A stretch of DNA of 64,000 nt from Tilletiaria anomala UBC 951 (Eukaryota > Basidiomycota > Exobasidiomycetes > Georgefischeriales > Tilletiariaceae): contig NW_013546983.1 of assembly GCF_000711695.1 (NCBI RefSeq), forward strand, positions 62,001 to 126,000, in the 5' to 3' direction. Positions 21,342-31,108 of this stretch are shown here, in pieces. Below the pieces are notes generated by a model. That model was given only the letters and a program-made list of their open reading frames with translations. It did no database searches and had not been told where the DNA came from. Numbering within the stretch: position 1 is the first letter of the stretch; each line of letters begins with the position of its first letter. Position numbers and translations under genes: made by a program.

Positions 21342-22556
21342 ATGGCGTTCACAGACCCCCTTGTCCTCGGGCTATCTGGCCTGGTCGTCGCCCTGTCAGC
21401 GGCGCTCTTCTTCAAGACCGCAGCGCCGGGCACTCGTCCCTCTTCTTTGCCTGCTGGTCAGGCTCAGGCCAGCAGCGCTGCGCAGTCGTTATCATCGGGC
21501 AAGTCCAAGAAGAAGAAAAGTAAGAAGCCGAGCTCGTCGACTGTCGGGGCCGCAGCGGAAGACAGCGGTCTCGCGAGCAAGCTCAAGGGCACAAGCCTGC
21601 CTGGTGGCTTCACTTCCGATGCAGGATCAGATATATGCACTGCTGAAGGGGAGACGAGCATCTCGAAGAAAAAGCAGGGCAAGGGCGGCAAGCAGTCTGC
21701 AAACAAGGGAAGCAAGCAAGCAGTTCAAGAACAGCAACGAGAGGCTCAGGCAGCCCGAGAATCACAGAGCTATGCGCAGACGGCAGCAGTGAGAGTGCAT
21801 AATGTGCAAATCACCTCAGCATCCTCTCAATCGAACGGCCATGGCAATGATGCATCAAACCCGCCTTCCCATGACGATCCATCTGCAGTGCAAGAGCACG
21901 CGGGAGCATGGCCGGACGTTGCGGCTTCATCTAGCGAGAACTCGCAAGTAGAATATGCTCCAGTATCTGCAGCGCCAAAAGAAGCGGAATGGGAAAGCGT
22001 TTCTTCCTACAGCAAGAAGGCCGCACGTCCACCCTCATCTTCCGGCGGGTCGGTCGCGTCGGTCCAGCTTGGCAACAGCCTTGGTGCCGGCGGCAGCTCT
22101 GCACCTGGGAAGTTCGCATCGAAGAACCCATTTGCTCTGCTGAAGGAACAGTTGCTTGATGCGACCTCGAATTCGACTTTATCAGGCGGCAACACTGCGA
22201 AGGTTCTCAGCATTCCAGCAACCAGCAGCAGCAGCTCCTCGGCCTCCCGGCCGACTTCTAGCACTTCGAATTCGCGCGCCGGCGCCGGCGCTGCCTCCAA
22301 CGCCAGCAGCGGTAGCAGTGCAATGTCCAAGAAGCAGCGGCAGAACGCGGCGCGGCGCGAGGCGCAGAAAGCGGCCAAGGCGGATGTGGAAGCAGCGCGC
22401 TTGCAGGCGCTCGCTCAGCACAAGCGCCAGCTGGAAGCGGAGCGGATCAAGGACTTCTTCAGCAAAGGTGCTGGTGTGGGTCGTGGGGGTGCAGGAAGCG
22501 CTAGTGGGGGTCAGAAGGCTAGTGTCAATCAGCAGGGCCATCTCGTATGGGATTGA
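21342..22556 (+). CDS. N-terminally membrane-anchored, Ser/Ala-rich conserved fungal protein
   Basis: Single exon, 404 aa. ATG at 21342 follows the GA-rich leader and opens MAFTDPLVLGLSGLVVALSA, a single hydrophobic segment of about 20 residues that can act as a signal anchor. A Lys run (SGKSKKKKSKK) follows, then a long low-complexity Ser/Ala/Gly region. The C-terminal ~70 residues form a charged helix (SKKQRQNAARREAQKAAKAD onwards) ending KASVNQQGHLVWD. The NPFALL segment, the KKQRQNAARREA helix and the terminal GHLVWD resemble conserved parts of uncharacterised fungal membrane proteins. No enzymatic motif is seen. A role at the ER or a similar membrane is an inference from topology only. 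Confidence 0.75.
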   Translation: MAFTDPLVLGLSGLVVALSAALFFKTAAPGTRPSSLPAGQAQASSAAQSLSSGKSKKKKSKKPSSSTVGAAAEDSGLASKLKGTSLPGGFTSDAGSDICTAEGETSISKKKQGKGGKQSANKGSKQAVQEQQREAQAARESQSYAQTAAVRVHNVQITSASSQSNGHGNDASNPPSHDDPSAVQEHAGAWPDVAASSSENSQVEYAPVSAAPKEAEWESVSSYSKKAARPPSSSGGSVASVQLGNSLGAGGSSAPGKFASKNPFALLKEQLLDATSNSTLSGGNTAKVLSIPATSSSSSSASRPTSSTSNSRAGAGAASNASSGSSAMSKKQRQNAARREAQKAAKADVEAARLQALAQHKRQLEAERIKDFFSKGAGVGRGGAGSASGGQKASVNQQGHLVWD

Positions 22557-22787
22557 TTGAAGATATTGAGGCATATGGCCAACATGTACCAGGACATTCA
22601 GGCAGTCACGCCCACTGCAACGTATCCAATACTCAGTGGGCAATCTGCTGATCATTGCAAGTATATTAGTGCATTGCATCACTACGACAGCCAATGCAGT
22701 CATCCATTCATTTGCTTTACACCGTCGTGTCTTGCCCTGCGTGCTCTATTTTACAGTCGCAAAGTGATTTGAAAGGAAGCCGGCATG

Positions 22788-24347
22788 TCATGCGACTACC
22801 TTTTGGAGCCTCTCGCACTGCTCGAGCACCGCGCGCCGGCTCGTGCCGCCCACCGCGTCTCTGCGCTCGACGCTCTCGTCAAAGCTCCACACCTGCATGA
22901 CATCCTGCTCAAACTTATCGCTGAGGCCCTGCAGGTCGGCCAGCGTCAGGTCCGTCAGTTGGCACTTGCGCTCCTCCGATATGCGCACGGCTGAGCCCGA
23001 GATGTGGTGTGTCTCGCGGAAGGGGATGCCCTTGCGCACGAGGTATTCGGCTAGGTCCGTTGCGAGCATGTCCGGGGTCAGCGCCGCGCGCATCTTTTGC
23101 GGGAAGATCTGCAGAGCACAAGGATGGCATTTGTAAGGCTCGCGATGTCACAGGACATGACTCGTGCAGAAAAATGGCACTGCTGTTGCTGCTCCTTACT
23201 CACTGTCATCGTGGACAAGACCCCCGTAGCAATTTTGAGACTGCGATCGACCGTTTCGACAGCATCAAAGAGCGGCTCCTTGTCCTCTTGCAGGTCCTTG
23301 TTATACGTTGAGGGAATACCCTTGAGCGTCATCATGAACCCAGACATCTGGCCGAAGACCCTGCCCGACTTGCCGCGCAGCAGTTCTAGCGAGTCTGGGT
23401 TCTTCTTTTGCGGCATGATCGAGGAGCCGGTCCTATCGAGAGATGAAAGAGAGATTCGGTAAGGATAGGTGTGACAAGGGTCAGCATTGCTGGGGTACGC
23501 ACGAGTAAGCATCGCTGAGCTGGACAAAACCAAACTCTGAGCTTGAGTAAATGATGAGATCCTCTGCCATCTTGCTCATGTGCACCATTGCAAGGGAGGC
23601 CCACATGAGAAATTCGGCAACAAAGTCTCGGTCACTGACGCTGTGCATGCTGTTCGTGCCGACAGAGTGGAAACCGAGGTCTTTGGCGATGGTGTCCCTG
23701 TCAAGGCCGGCGAATGGGTTGCCTGCGAGTGGTCCGGAGCCGAGGGGTAAAACTGAGATGCGCGGAATGAGGTCGCGCAGACGGAGGAGGTCTTGTGAGA
23801 AGTAGGTCGCGTGCGACAGGAGGAAGTGAGACCATCGGATCGGCTGGGCGCGCTGCAGATGTGTGTATCCAGGCATCAGGTGGTCCACCTCTGATTCGGC
23901 GCGCTTGATCATGACGTCAAGCAAACCTCTCAGGGAGGTTTCGATGCCGTGTACAACGTCCATCATCCACAGGCGCATGTCGGTCGCTACTTGGTCATTC
24001 CGGGAGCGTCCAGTGTGCAGTTTACCGGCGACAGGGCCGATGAGCTCCTTCAATCGCCTCTCGTTGGCCGTGTGAATGTCCTCGTCGTCCTCTGCGATGA
24101 CGAACTTGTCCTCCTTCCACTCCTTGCCGACGGCGTCGAGACCGGCAATGATCTGGTCCCGCTCGTCCGGAGTGAGGATCTTGCAGCCGACCAGCGCCCG
24201 CGCGTATGCCTGCGAGCCGCGAATGTCTTGCGCCCACATACGCCGGTCGTATGAGAGCGACTGGTTGTACTCGTGCATAAGTGGGTCCGTCTTCCCCGTG
24301 AAGCGGCCGCCCCAGAGCTTCTGCTTGGTAAATTCGGTGCCAGACAT
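22788..24347 (-). CDS. ARG4: Argininosuccinate lyase
   Basis: Three exons: 24347-23503, 23432-23204, 23108-22788; 464 aa, the normal family length. ATG at 24347 ([18 protein letters not shown]) matches the usual start; a longer upstream reading has no support. Catalytic and signature blocks: [59 protein letters not shown], and the fumarase-superfamily loop [20 protein letters not shown], whose first two residues are split by intron 1. The enzyme cleaves argininosuccinate to arginine and fumarate, the last step of arginine biosynthesis, in the cytosol. It is divergent from the RsfS/Rrg9 gene (330 bp) and convergent with the membrane-anchored protein, whose stop is 231 bp away. Confidence 0.96.
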
Positions 24348-24677
24348 TTTCGCAGATCGCGGCTTGATGCTTGTGCTGTACAAAATGTGAGTTTTGCTTT
24401 GACTTGGATGATGAGCCCTGCGAAGGAGCCTGAAAGATGTGTTATATACGAGTTGCAGAGTGTCGACGAAGATGCTTTTGAATGTTGTGATGGCCAAGAA
24501 GAGTCTTCGCAGTACAAATCCGGTTCAATGTGATTCTACTCCATCACATTCTTCTTTTCTTGCTCTGCGCTTCATGCTACACAAATCACACCCAGATGAC
24601 CTTGGTCTTGGTCGAGCTCAAGCAACTGCAGGAAGAGCCGATCGTCTCTCGCTCGGGTGCACGAACGTTCTGTAGAA
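24348..24677. promoter_or_regulatory. Divergent promoter region ARG4 / RsfS-Rrg9 gene
   Basis: A 330-bp gap between two start codons. No gene inside. Possible Gcn4-type elements were looked for by eye (TGACTC-like) and none was convincing. Confidence 0.35.
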
Positions 24678-26274
24678 ATGATGACGACTCGAGGCTCTCG
24701 CTCGGCCGTGTGCCAACTGTGTCGTCAACAAGTGCTGGGCCAGCGCGGGCTCACCACCGCCTCTATCCCTTACAAGGCCGCTGCCTCGTTCACATCCTTC
24801 TGCGACGCCAAAGGCAAGCAGCGACAAGCAGCGCTTTGCGTAGAATGGAATGGACGGTGTCGCTCCGCAGCAGTGTCCTCGTTCAGGTCGCTGTCAACAA
24901 GTCATAGAGTTGCTTCCGCCGAAAAGCCGGAGAGCAGCAGCAGCCAGTCGGCAGTCCCATGGTTCATGGAAGATGAAGTCGTGTCACCGCCGTCGATAGA
25001 TGCAGAAGACGCTATTGCAGACGATGCAGAAGCGTCATTGTCCATTATCAGCCCAAGACCAGAATCAAGCACACTACCCATTCAACTTGAACACCTGTAC
25101 GAGCTGCTCACACATGGCAGTGCCGCTGCTCTCGTCGCAAGGCCGCACACCGCTTCTTCTCTGCCGTACTCTTTCTCTTCTTCCGAATACGAGCTGGAAG
25201 ACTCTAAAGAAATCGGTGATGCGTCGGGACCGATAAGGTCGCCCATTCAATTCATCCATGCCAAAGCTATCTCCCAGCACGATGCATGGTGCGACTGGAT
25301 CGTTGTCCTGGAGACGAGAGGTAATACGGTCGGTCTTGTGAGAAAGCTCGCCCTTGAAGTTGGCGACTATGTGAGTTGATTTCCCAAATCCTACTATCTC
25401 TGAGAGGCCTTACTGATCGTGGCCGTATCTTCTCTCTCTGTGTAATATCTCTGACCTGCAGCTACGAAGCACTCGGCCCCCGCATACATTAGACCCTGCA
25501 GCCTCTTTCGTTGCCAGCCTCGTGTCCACTACTTCCGCTGCAGCCTCGACCGCGTCAACGATATCAGAGACTTGCAAGCATGTCCCAGCCGAAGTAGCGG
25601 GCACGGCATGGCGACCGCGCCGCATCCTGACGCGGGAAGCACAGTCCGCCTTGCGTGTGCTGCACGCGTCGGACCCGGAGGGATTCTCCCTGCCTCGCCT
25701 CGCTGCCGAGTTCAAGATCAGCCGCGAGAGCGTGCGGCGGATTCTCAAGAGTGGACGGAAGATCCCCGGCGCCGAAGCGCACGCTGTCGCTGCTCAGAGC
25801 AAGTGGACGCCGGACGTGGCGGCAGAGGAAAGACAGCTACGTAGGGCGCTCGAGAGGCGGGAAGAGAAGCGGCGCGTGTGGATGGAAGGCGAGGAGCAGC
25901 AGATCGAGGAGCTTCGCCGGAAAGTGAGAAGCGGCCTGATGGATACTGACACTTTGAAGGATGATTCACCAACGCGGGCACGCCAAGAAGAAGAACTGGT
26001 TGAGGATGCATACGCCCATCAGGACGGGCAGAGCGCGAACAGTAAAAACTTGTACAAGCACCCTGTGCGATACGAGGGCATGCCTCACTCCGCAACAAAC
26101 GTTGGCGGCGCAGCTGCGCGGCGTGCTACTCGTTCGCAAGGCGAAGGTAATTGGTGCATGGTAGATGCCGGTTGGTGCGTCGTGCATGTCATGACTCCGC
26201 AAGCGAGACAGCTTTATGAAATTGAGAGCATCTGGGAGGACCAGATGCGCGAAGAGGCATATCCTTCCGTGTGA
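24678..26274 (+). CDS. Mitochondrial RsfS (Atp25 N-domain/MALSU1)-type protein with embedded neugrin/Rrg9 domain
   Basis: Two exons: 24678-25370 and 25462-26274; 501 aa. The first ATG (MMTTRGSRSAVCQLCRQQVL) starts an Arg-containing, acid-poor leader consistent with mitochondrial import. PWFMEDEVV at ~residue 94 and the helix IQLEHLYELL (~135) match the approach to the RsfS domain of fungal Atp25. WCDWIVVLETRGNTVGLVRK (~204-222) fits the first RsfS strand and helix, and NWCMVDAGWCVVHVMTPQAR plus QLYEIESIW (~460-490) fits its last strands (bacterial pattern W-x-L-x-D-x-G-x-x-V-V-H-x-x-x-x-x-x-R-x-x-Y-x-L-E-x-L-W). Between them, ~281-345 reads WRPRRILTREAQSALRVL, then FSLPRLAAEFKISRESVRRI and LKSG, the neugrin/Rrg9 helix-turn-helix, followed by a charged coiled-coil-like helix. 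Both parent families act on the mitochondrial large subunit or its rRNA. Convergent with the next gene, 62 bp between stops. Confidence 0.82.
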
Positions 26275-26336
26275 CAGCGCACATTTCCATTTTAATGCTT
26301 GCGTACATATCCTGTTCCTACGAAATAAAAAGTTGC

Positions 26337-28743
26337 TCAATCGCGAGAGAGAAGTGCCTGTCCCTTGACCTTTCCGTCTCCTTCATTCATTTTTGCACTC
26401 CTCGCACCAAACTGAATTGCCCTTTTCCTGCGCTCGGCGGTATCCTGCAAGCCGAGCAAGCGCGCTACATCTCGCAAGACCATCTTGTCACCTATTCCTT
26501 CTCCCAAGGGGATATTGGCCTTTTCGGCAGCAGGAAGGCTGCAAGCGAAAGTCACGACGTTGGTCGCAAGGAATGGGTACCGCGCTTCTCGGCCAGTGCA
26601 CGCGATCATGCGATCGTCTCGACCTAGATTTCTTTCGGGAAGGCGATCCAAATCGAGTTGCAGCTGCGGAGCAGAGCGCGTCCCGCATCAAATAAAGTCA
26701 GGTTTACTGGAGCATGACAAGAGAATGAGGATGGCGTAAATAAGACATACTTCTTTGGTGAGGCCAGACCATCCTTCCTTGGAATAAGCCGTCCTATGCC
26801 TGGCGTACCCTCCAAACAGCTCGTCGGCTCCGAGGCCACTGAGAAGGACGCGAGCTGGAGTCTCATATACTGCCGCGCCGGGGTTTGCCGCAGAGTCACT
26901 GGCTGTAGTCAAAGGAGAGTAGGACACGCCTCGCCCATGGGCTGCGAAATGCAAGGCCGCAGCAATGCTCAAGTCCATCTGTGCATCATTAAAGAAGACT
27001 GTAAAAATATGCACCAAATAATGCCTCTTCGAGGCAGCGTGTGCGCAACTCACGACGGTCGCATTGGGCCACATCTTTTCCACGATGCCACCTTTTCTGC
27101 TCTTGTACTCCTGTGACGGTACATTCACTTGTACGAACACCCACTCCCGGCTGGGTGCCAGTCTCTGCAGTTCTGCGAGTGCTTCAAGACCCGTCAGGCG
27201 GTCAGGTGTGTCGTATGGCCCTCTCTTCAGCTGTGCGACGGAAGTCAAACTTGATTTGCAGCAGCCAGCAATTTTATCGTCTTTCGTACTATTAACCTTT
27301 CCTCTCTTCGACTGATTGATCGTACTGCGCCTCGACAGCTCCGTCTCTTGCGCCTTTAAGCTTCTAGGGTTCTCGAAAGCTACATTGATTAAGTCGATTT
27401 GTTCTTCAGGTGGGAGATGAGCATGCGCGAGCAATGCAAGTACGGTGCAATCCAAGCCGCCGGAGAATAGCAGCGCTGTAGAGCATGTCGACGAAGAATG
27501 TGACCCAGAAACAGAAGAAGCGGTGCGACACTGAATGGGTGGCAAACGACTTGCGACAGCCGTTTTGAGCTCAGTCAAAAGATTCTCCGCATTTTGTTTC
27601 CTCTTGTCTGACCGTTGTTGTTGCATGCTAACGGGGTCTTCGCTGGGGCCGGCGGATTGCACGCAGCGCCAATCCGGCCTTATTCGTGGCCAAGGCTTCG
27701 ATTCGGGTTCTGAATGAAGGGTGAGAAGGAAGTAGGAGCTGGTTGGGACTTCTTCCAATCGATTTGTGAGCTGTATGTCTGCAGTATTAGGAGCCGTCGA
27801 TTCTCCATCAGTACTTTCGACCGCAGCAGGTTCACGCACACCGTGCGAGCCTTCAGAATCAATCCTAGCGAAGGTCCTTACTACTGCTTCCGTGGAGCAA
27901 GAGCACAAGAGAAAACCATGATCGCCAGCGAAGGATGAAGAATTGAGAGAGACTCGAGGTGTGTGAAGCAGTGACCGTCGACCGAGCATGTCACGACCGT
28001 AAAAAATGCGGGCTCTGCTAGGCTGGCAGTGAAGTGTATGTATGAGTATCGGGTTTTCTGATATATAGAGCTTTCTTTGGGCACTCACTTCGATTAGCAC
28101 GAATGCGAATGGGCCTTCGACCTCATCGAGGATAGAGGCTAGCACTTCATGGGCCATGGGACTTGGCCCTGTTACCGATACCTGCTTCTCGCACTCTTCG
28201 AGAATATCCGTGAGCGCTTCGAAGATAGCTTTCCCGTCATTTTCACCGTTCCAAACTCGTTCAAAAAGCTCCTTAATCCGGCGCTCGATGAAATTTGCAC
28301 CCTTTTTCGAGTTCTTGGCGATCGAACATGGCTGATATTGCTTGCGCTGTTCGAAAATTTGACCGTTCCAGGCGAAATATAGATTGTGTTCTGGCGAAAA
28401 GAATGGTTGTGCGGTCTTACTTGGTCCACGCAGGGCCAGGACTGATGCGCTCAGCCGAGCTTGCCACACAGCAGTTGTGGACGAGGACGCAGATGAAGCG
28501 GGTGTTGGAATTGACACAGTGACTGTCTCAGTAATGTCCGGGCCTGGAATTCATCGAGGAGTGTACAACCGCAATGGCACGTGAGAATATGCATTGAGAT
28601 GGTAGAAGTACGGCACGTAGTAAAGACGCACCTCTGAGAGCATTACATGCTACAAGATCATCTTCCCATTCAAGCTGAGGATCAGGTGGGACATCGCCGC
28701 AATTGCCTTGCAGGCGCCGCAGTACGAGGGTGATGCCGCACAT
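26337..28743 (-). CDS. Asparagine synthetase domain-containing protein (ASNSD1 type)
   Basis: Five exons: 28743-28632, 28543-28089, 28022-27054, 26978-26751, 26663-26337; 696 aa. The product begins MCGITLVLRR, so Cys2 can be the N-terminal nucleophile of a class II glutamine amidotransferase. RIFYGRDMLGRRSLL ends that domain. The C-terminal synthetase-like half has the ATP pyrophosphatase loop ALLFSGGLDCTVLALL, then ARVLLSGLGADELFGGYARH, RLPERNLGRDDRMIACTGRE, ARYPFLATNVV and the ASNSD1-type ending RAIQFGARSAKM. Compared with true asparagine synthetase, spacing and ending fit the ASNSD1 family, whose reaction is not established. Introns 2 (28023-28088, 66 nt) and 3 (26979-27053, 75 nt) are multiples of three without stops, so unspliced readings stay open; family alignment argues they are removed. 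Confidence 0.9.
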
Positions 28744-29693
28744 TTGATCCTTTTTGCAACTACTTTCAACAGCAGGGAGACACACGAGGCATAATACCCT
28801 TCCAGAAAGTTCTGCTCAGAGCCGAAGCAGGCTCTGTGTGCGAAGTCGTAGAAGCAGCAGTGCGAAGTACGAATGAATGTCGATGGCCTGACGATGGTGA
28901 AGCGTGTTCGAATTGTCTCCGGTAGTAAGCTGTATTTTCAACTAGAAGCCGTCTCAACTATTTTGGCCTCAACTAACCCAACATGCGCAAATCGGGGTAA
29001 TACGCATCTCATCACCAGTAAGACCATGCAAATCCGGGTTTCTTAGTCAAGGATCCTGGGGTTAGAGCTCGAAGTTGCCCGTCTTTTCCCGCACATTTTT
29101 TGAAACCTCCTTTACATCCTGAACCTCTGGGCCTGTCGAGGGTATTAGCAAACGGGATTGACAGATTGGCGCCTGAAAACTAGTCCCCATTCTAGATTGG
29201 GATCGCATGTCTTCATCTTGAATCTCGTCAATGACAATGATGGAAAAATGACAGTAGACTGCGGAAAGCAGCGGCTCAAAGGCCTGTAGTTCCGCCGAAG
29301 TCAAGAATTTCGTGTAGATCTCGAGCGTAATCTATCATCGTCTGGGCAAGATAAGAGCGCATTTTGCAGCAAAGCCGTTGCTGGACCTGCTTAGTATTGA
29401 AAAGTAAAAAGCGAGGAGAATGCAAAATCAGGGGGATATGATGTCTGTTCGCTTTTTTCGGTGCAATTGAAAAATGCTGTTTTACATTCCACGATATGCT
29501 GAGTTTGATTCACTTCGCACTTCTATTTTCAAATCCTTGACCTAGAGTTGACGACCTCGCTCGTTTGCAGCGACCTTCAACTCCCGCCATCCTTGCTAAT
29601 TAGACGAGCAACCCACGGCAGTGAGCTCGTTTCTTTGCACGGGCAATCGACGAAAAAAAAGACCATTCTTCATCCTTGCACAAGCTAGGAAAG
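28744..29693. promoter_or_regulatory. Divergent intergenic region ASNSD1-type gene / UTP11
   Basis: A 950-bp gap. On the minus strand 29324-29062 is open for about 85 codons after an acceptor-like TAG, reading LTSAELQAFEPLLSAVYCHF and onward, but it starts without ATG and matches no family I know. It may be a terminal exon of an unrecognised small gene. The rest (29330-29600) is comparatively A+T-rich and shows no coding character. Confidence 0.35.
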
Positions 29694-31003
29694 ATGGCGC
29701 TGCGCAATGCGGTCCACCGCCGCAACCACAAGGAGCGATCCCAGCTTGCCTCTCGCAAGCATCTCGGCCTCCTCGAGAAGCACAAAGATTATGTCCAGCG
29801 TGCAGCAGACCATCACTCAAAGCGTGAGAGGATCAAGCGGCTGAGAGAAAAAGCGGGGATGAGGAACAAAGATGAATTTTACTTTGGCATGGTGAACTCA
29901 AGGACACAGGTACGTGTCCATCTGCGTAACTCAACAGTTCGGCTTTCGCAAGCCTCTTGCAGGAGCATGAGAAAGCTGACGATACTGTGCTCATTTCACA
30001 TTCGGATGCGTGTGTGCGCCATTAGAAAGGAGTGCACATCGCCTCTCGACCCTCATCCGTCGCGCTGTCGACGCCGCTCGTCCAGCTGCTGAAAACGCAA
30101 GACGCCTCACTGATCCGCCATCAACTGCGACAAGAGCAAAAGCGTCTCGAGAAGCTCATCGCTCGTGTCGCACCTGCTGTGCCCGGCATGCGCCTCGCAT
30201 GGCTCGAGGTGCCGATCAAGAAAGACTACAAGGAAAGGAATAGGAAAGAGGTGCTGCAGGATGCTGGGCTGCTTGTCAAGGAGCAGGTCAAGGGAAAGGG
30301 GAAAGGCAAGGCAAAGGCGGCGGAGCACGCTTTTGATGAAGAAGAAGAGCGTGATGGCGGCCAAAAGGTCGTGGGTCTGGCAGGGAAAAAGACCATCTGG
30401 TGTGACAGCACTGATGAACGTAAGTTGCAAACGCATCCTAAGCGATACACACGTTTCACCTGACCCACTCTCTCCTTCATCGTGGCAGTCCGAAACTATG
30501 CGAGCATCGGCTTCGCATCTTCCTCGCACCACACTGGGCCAGAGGTAACAGATGCAAGACCCGGCAGCGATGGACACAACGCGGCCGATTGGGACGACAT
30601 GTCCGACCTAGATGCATCTGCTCTCGATGATGACGATGATGATGCATCTAGCAGCCATCACAGCAACTCTAGCGGGGCAGGACAAGACGAAAAGTATCTC
30701 TCGCATCTCCTGCTCCTCCTCTCTGCGCGACAAGAGCGACAAGAGGCCTTATCAGAAGCGGCGTCAAAATTGGCGCTAGTGCGCAACCTGATGTCCTCGC
30801 GTGGCAACTCGGCCCGAAATGTGACGGACAAGAACACTGCGAAGAAGGCACAGATGGTTGACCTCGTCGCCAATGGCAAAATGACAAGCAACGGGCTTGC
30901 TTTACCCGGAAACGAAGACGAAGACGACGCAGTGGATACAGAGGGGGGCAAGGGCAAATCCAAACTCAAAGTATTCAAATGGAGCAGAGAACGCAAGCGT
31001 TGA
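29694..31003 (+). CDS. UTP11: U3 snoRNA-associated protein 11 (UTP11)
   Basis: Three exons: 29694-29909, 30026-30419, 30489-31003; 374 aa. The N-terminus is the family signature: MALRNAVHRRNHKERSQLAS, RKHLGLLEKHKDYVQRAADH, and REKAGMRNKDEFYFGMVNSR, then KGVHIASR after the first intron. UTP11 is a component of the small-subunit processome, needed for 18S rRNA maturation in the nucleolus. Family members are usually about 250 aa. This one is longer because of a basic Lys/Gly tract (KGKGKGKAKAAEHAF) and an acidic Asp/Ser-rich region (DLDASALDDDDDDASSSHHS) before the conserved C-terminal Lys-rich end. Convergent with the RAD5-type gene; stops are 105 bp apart. Confidence 0.93.
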
Positions 31004-31108
31004 GCCTAAGCTGGTATCGAGTTGAATATAAAGCACGAGTGTGATGAAATGCACATATGCACAATTGTTTAGTTGGCGAAGATTGTATACCTGGCGAAGT
31101 TGATGCTT

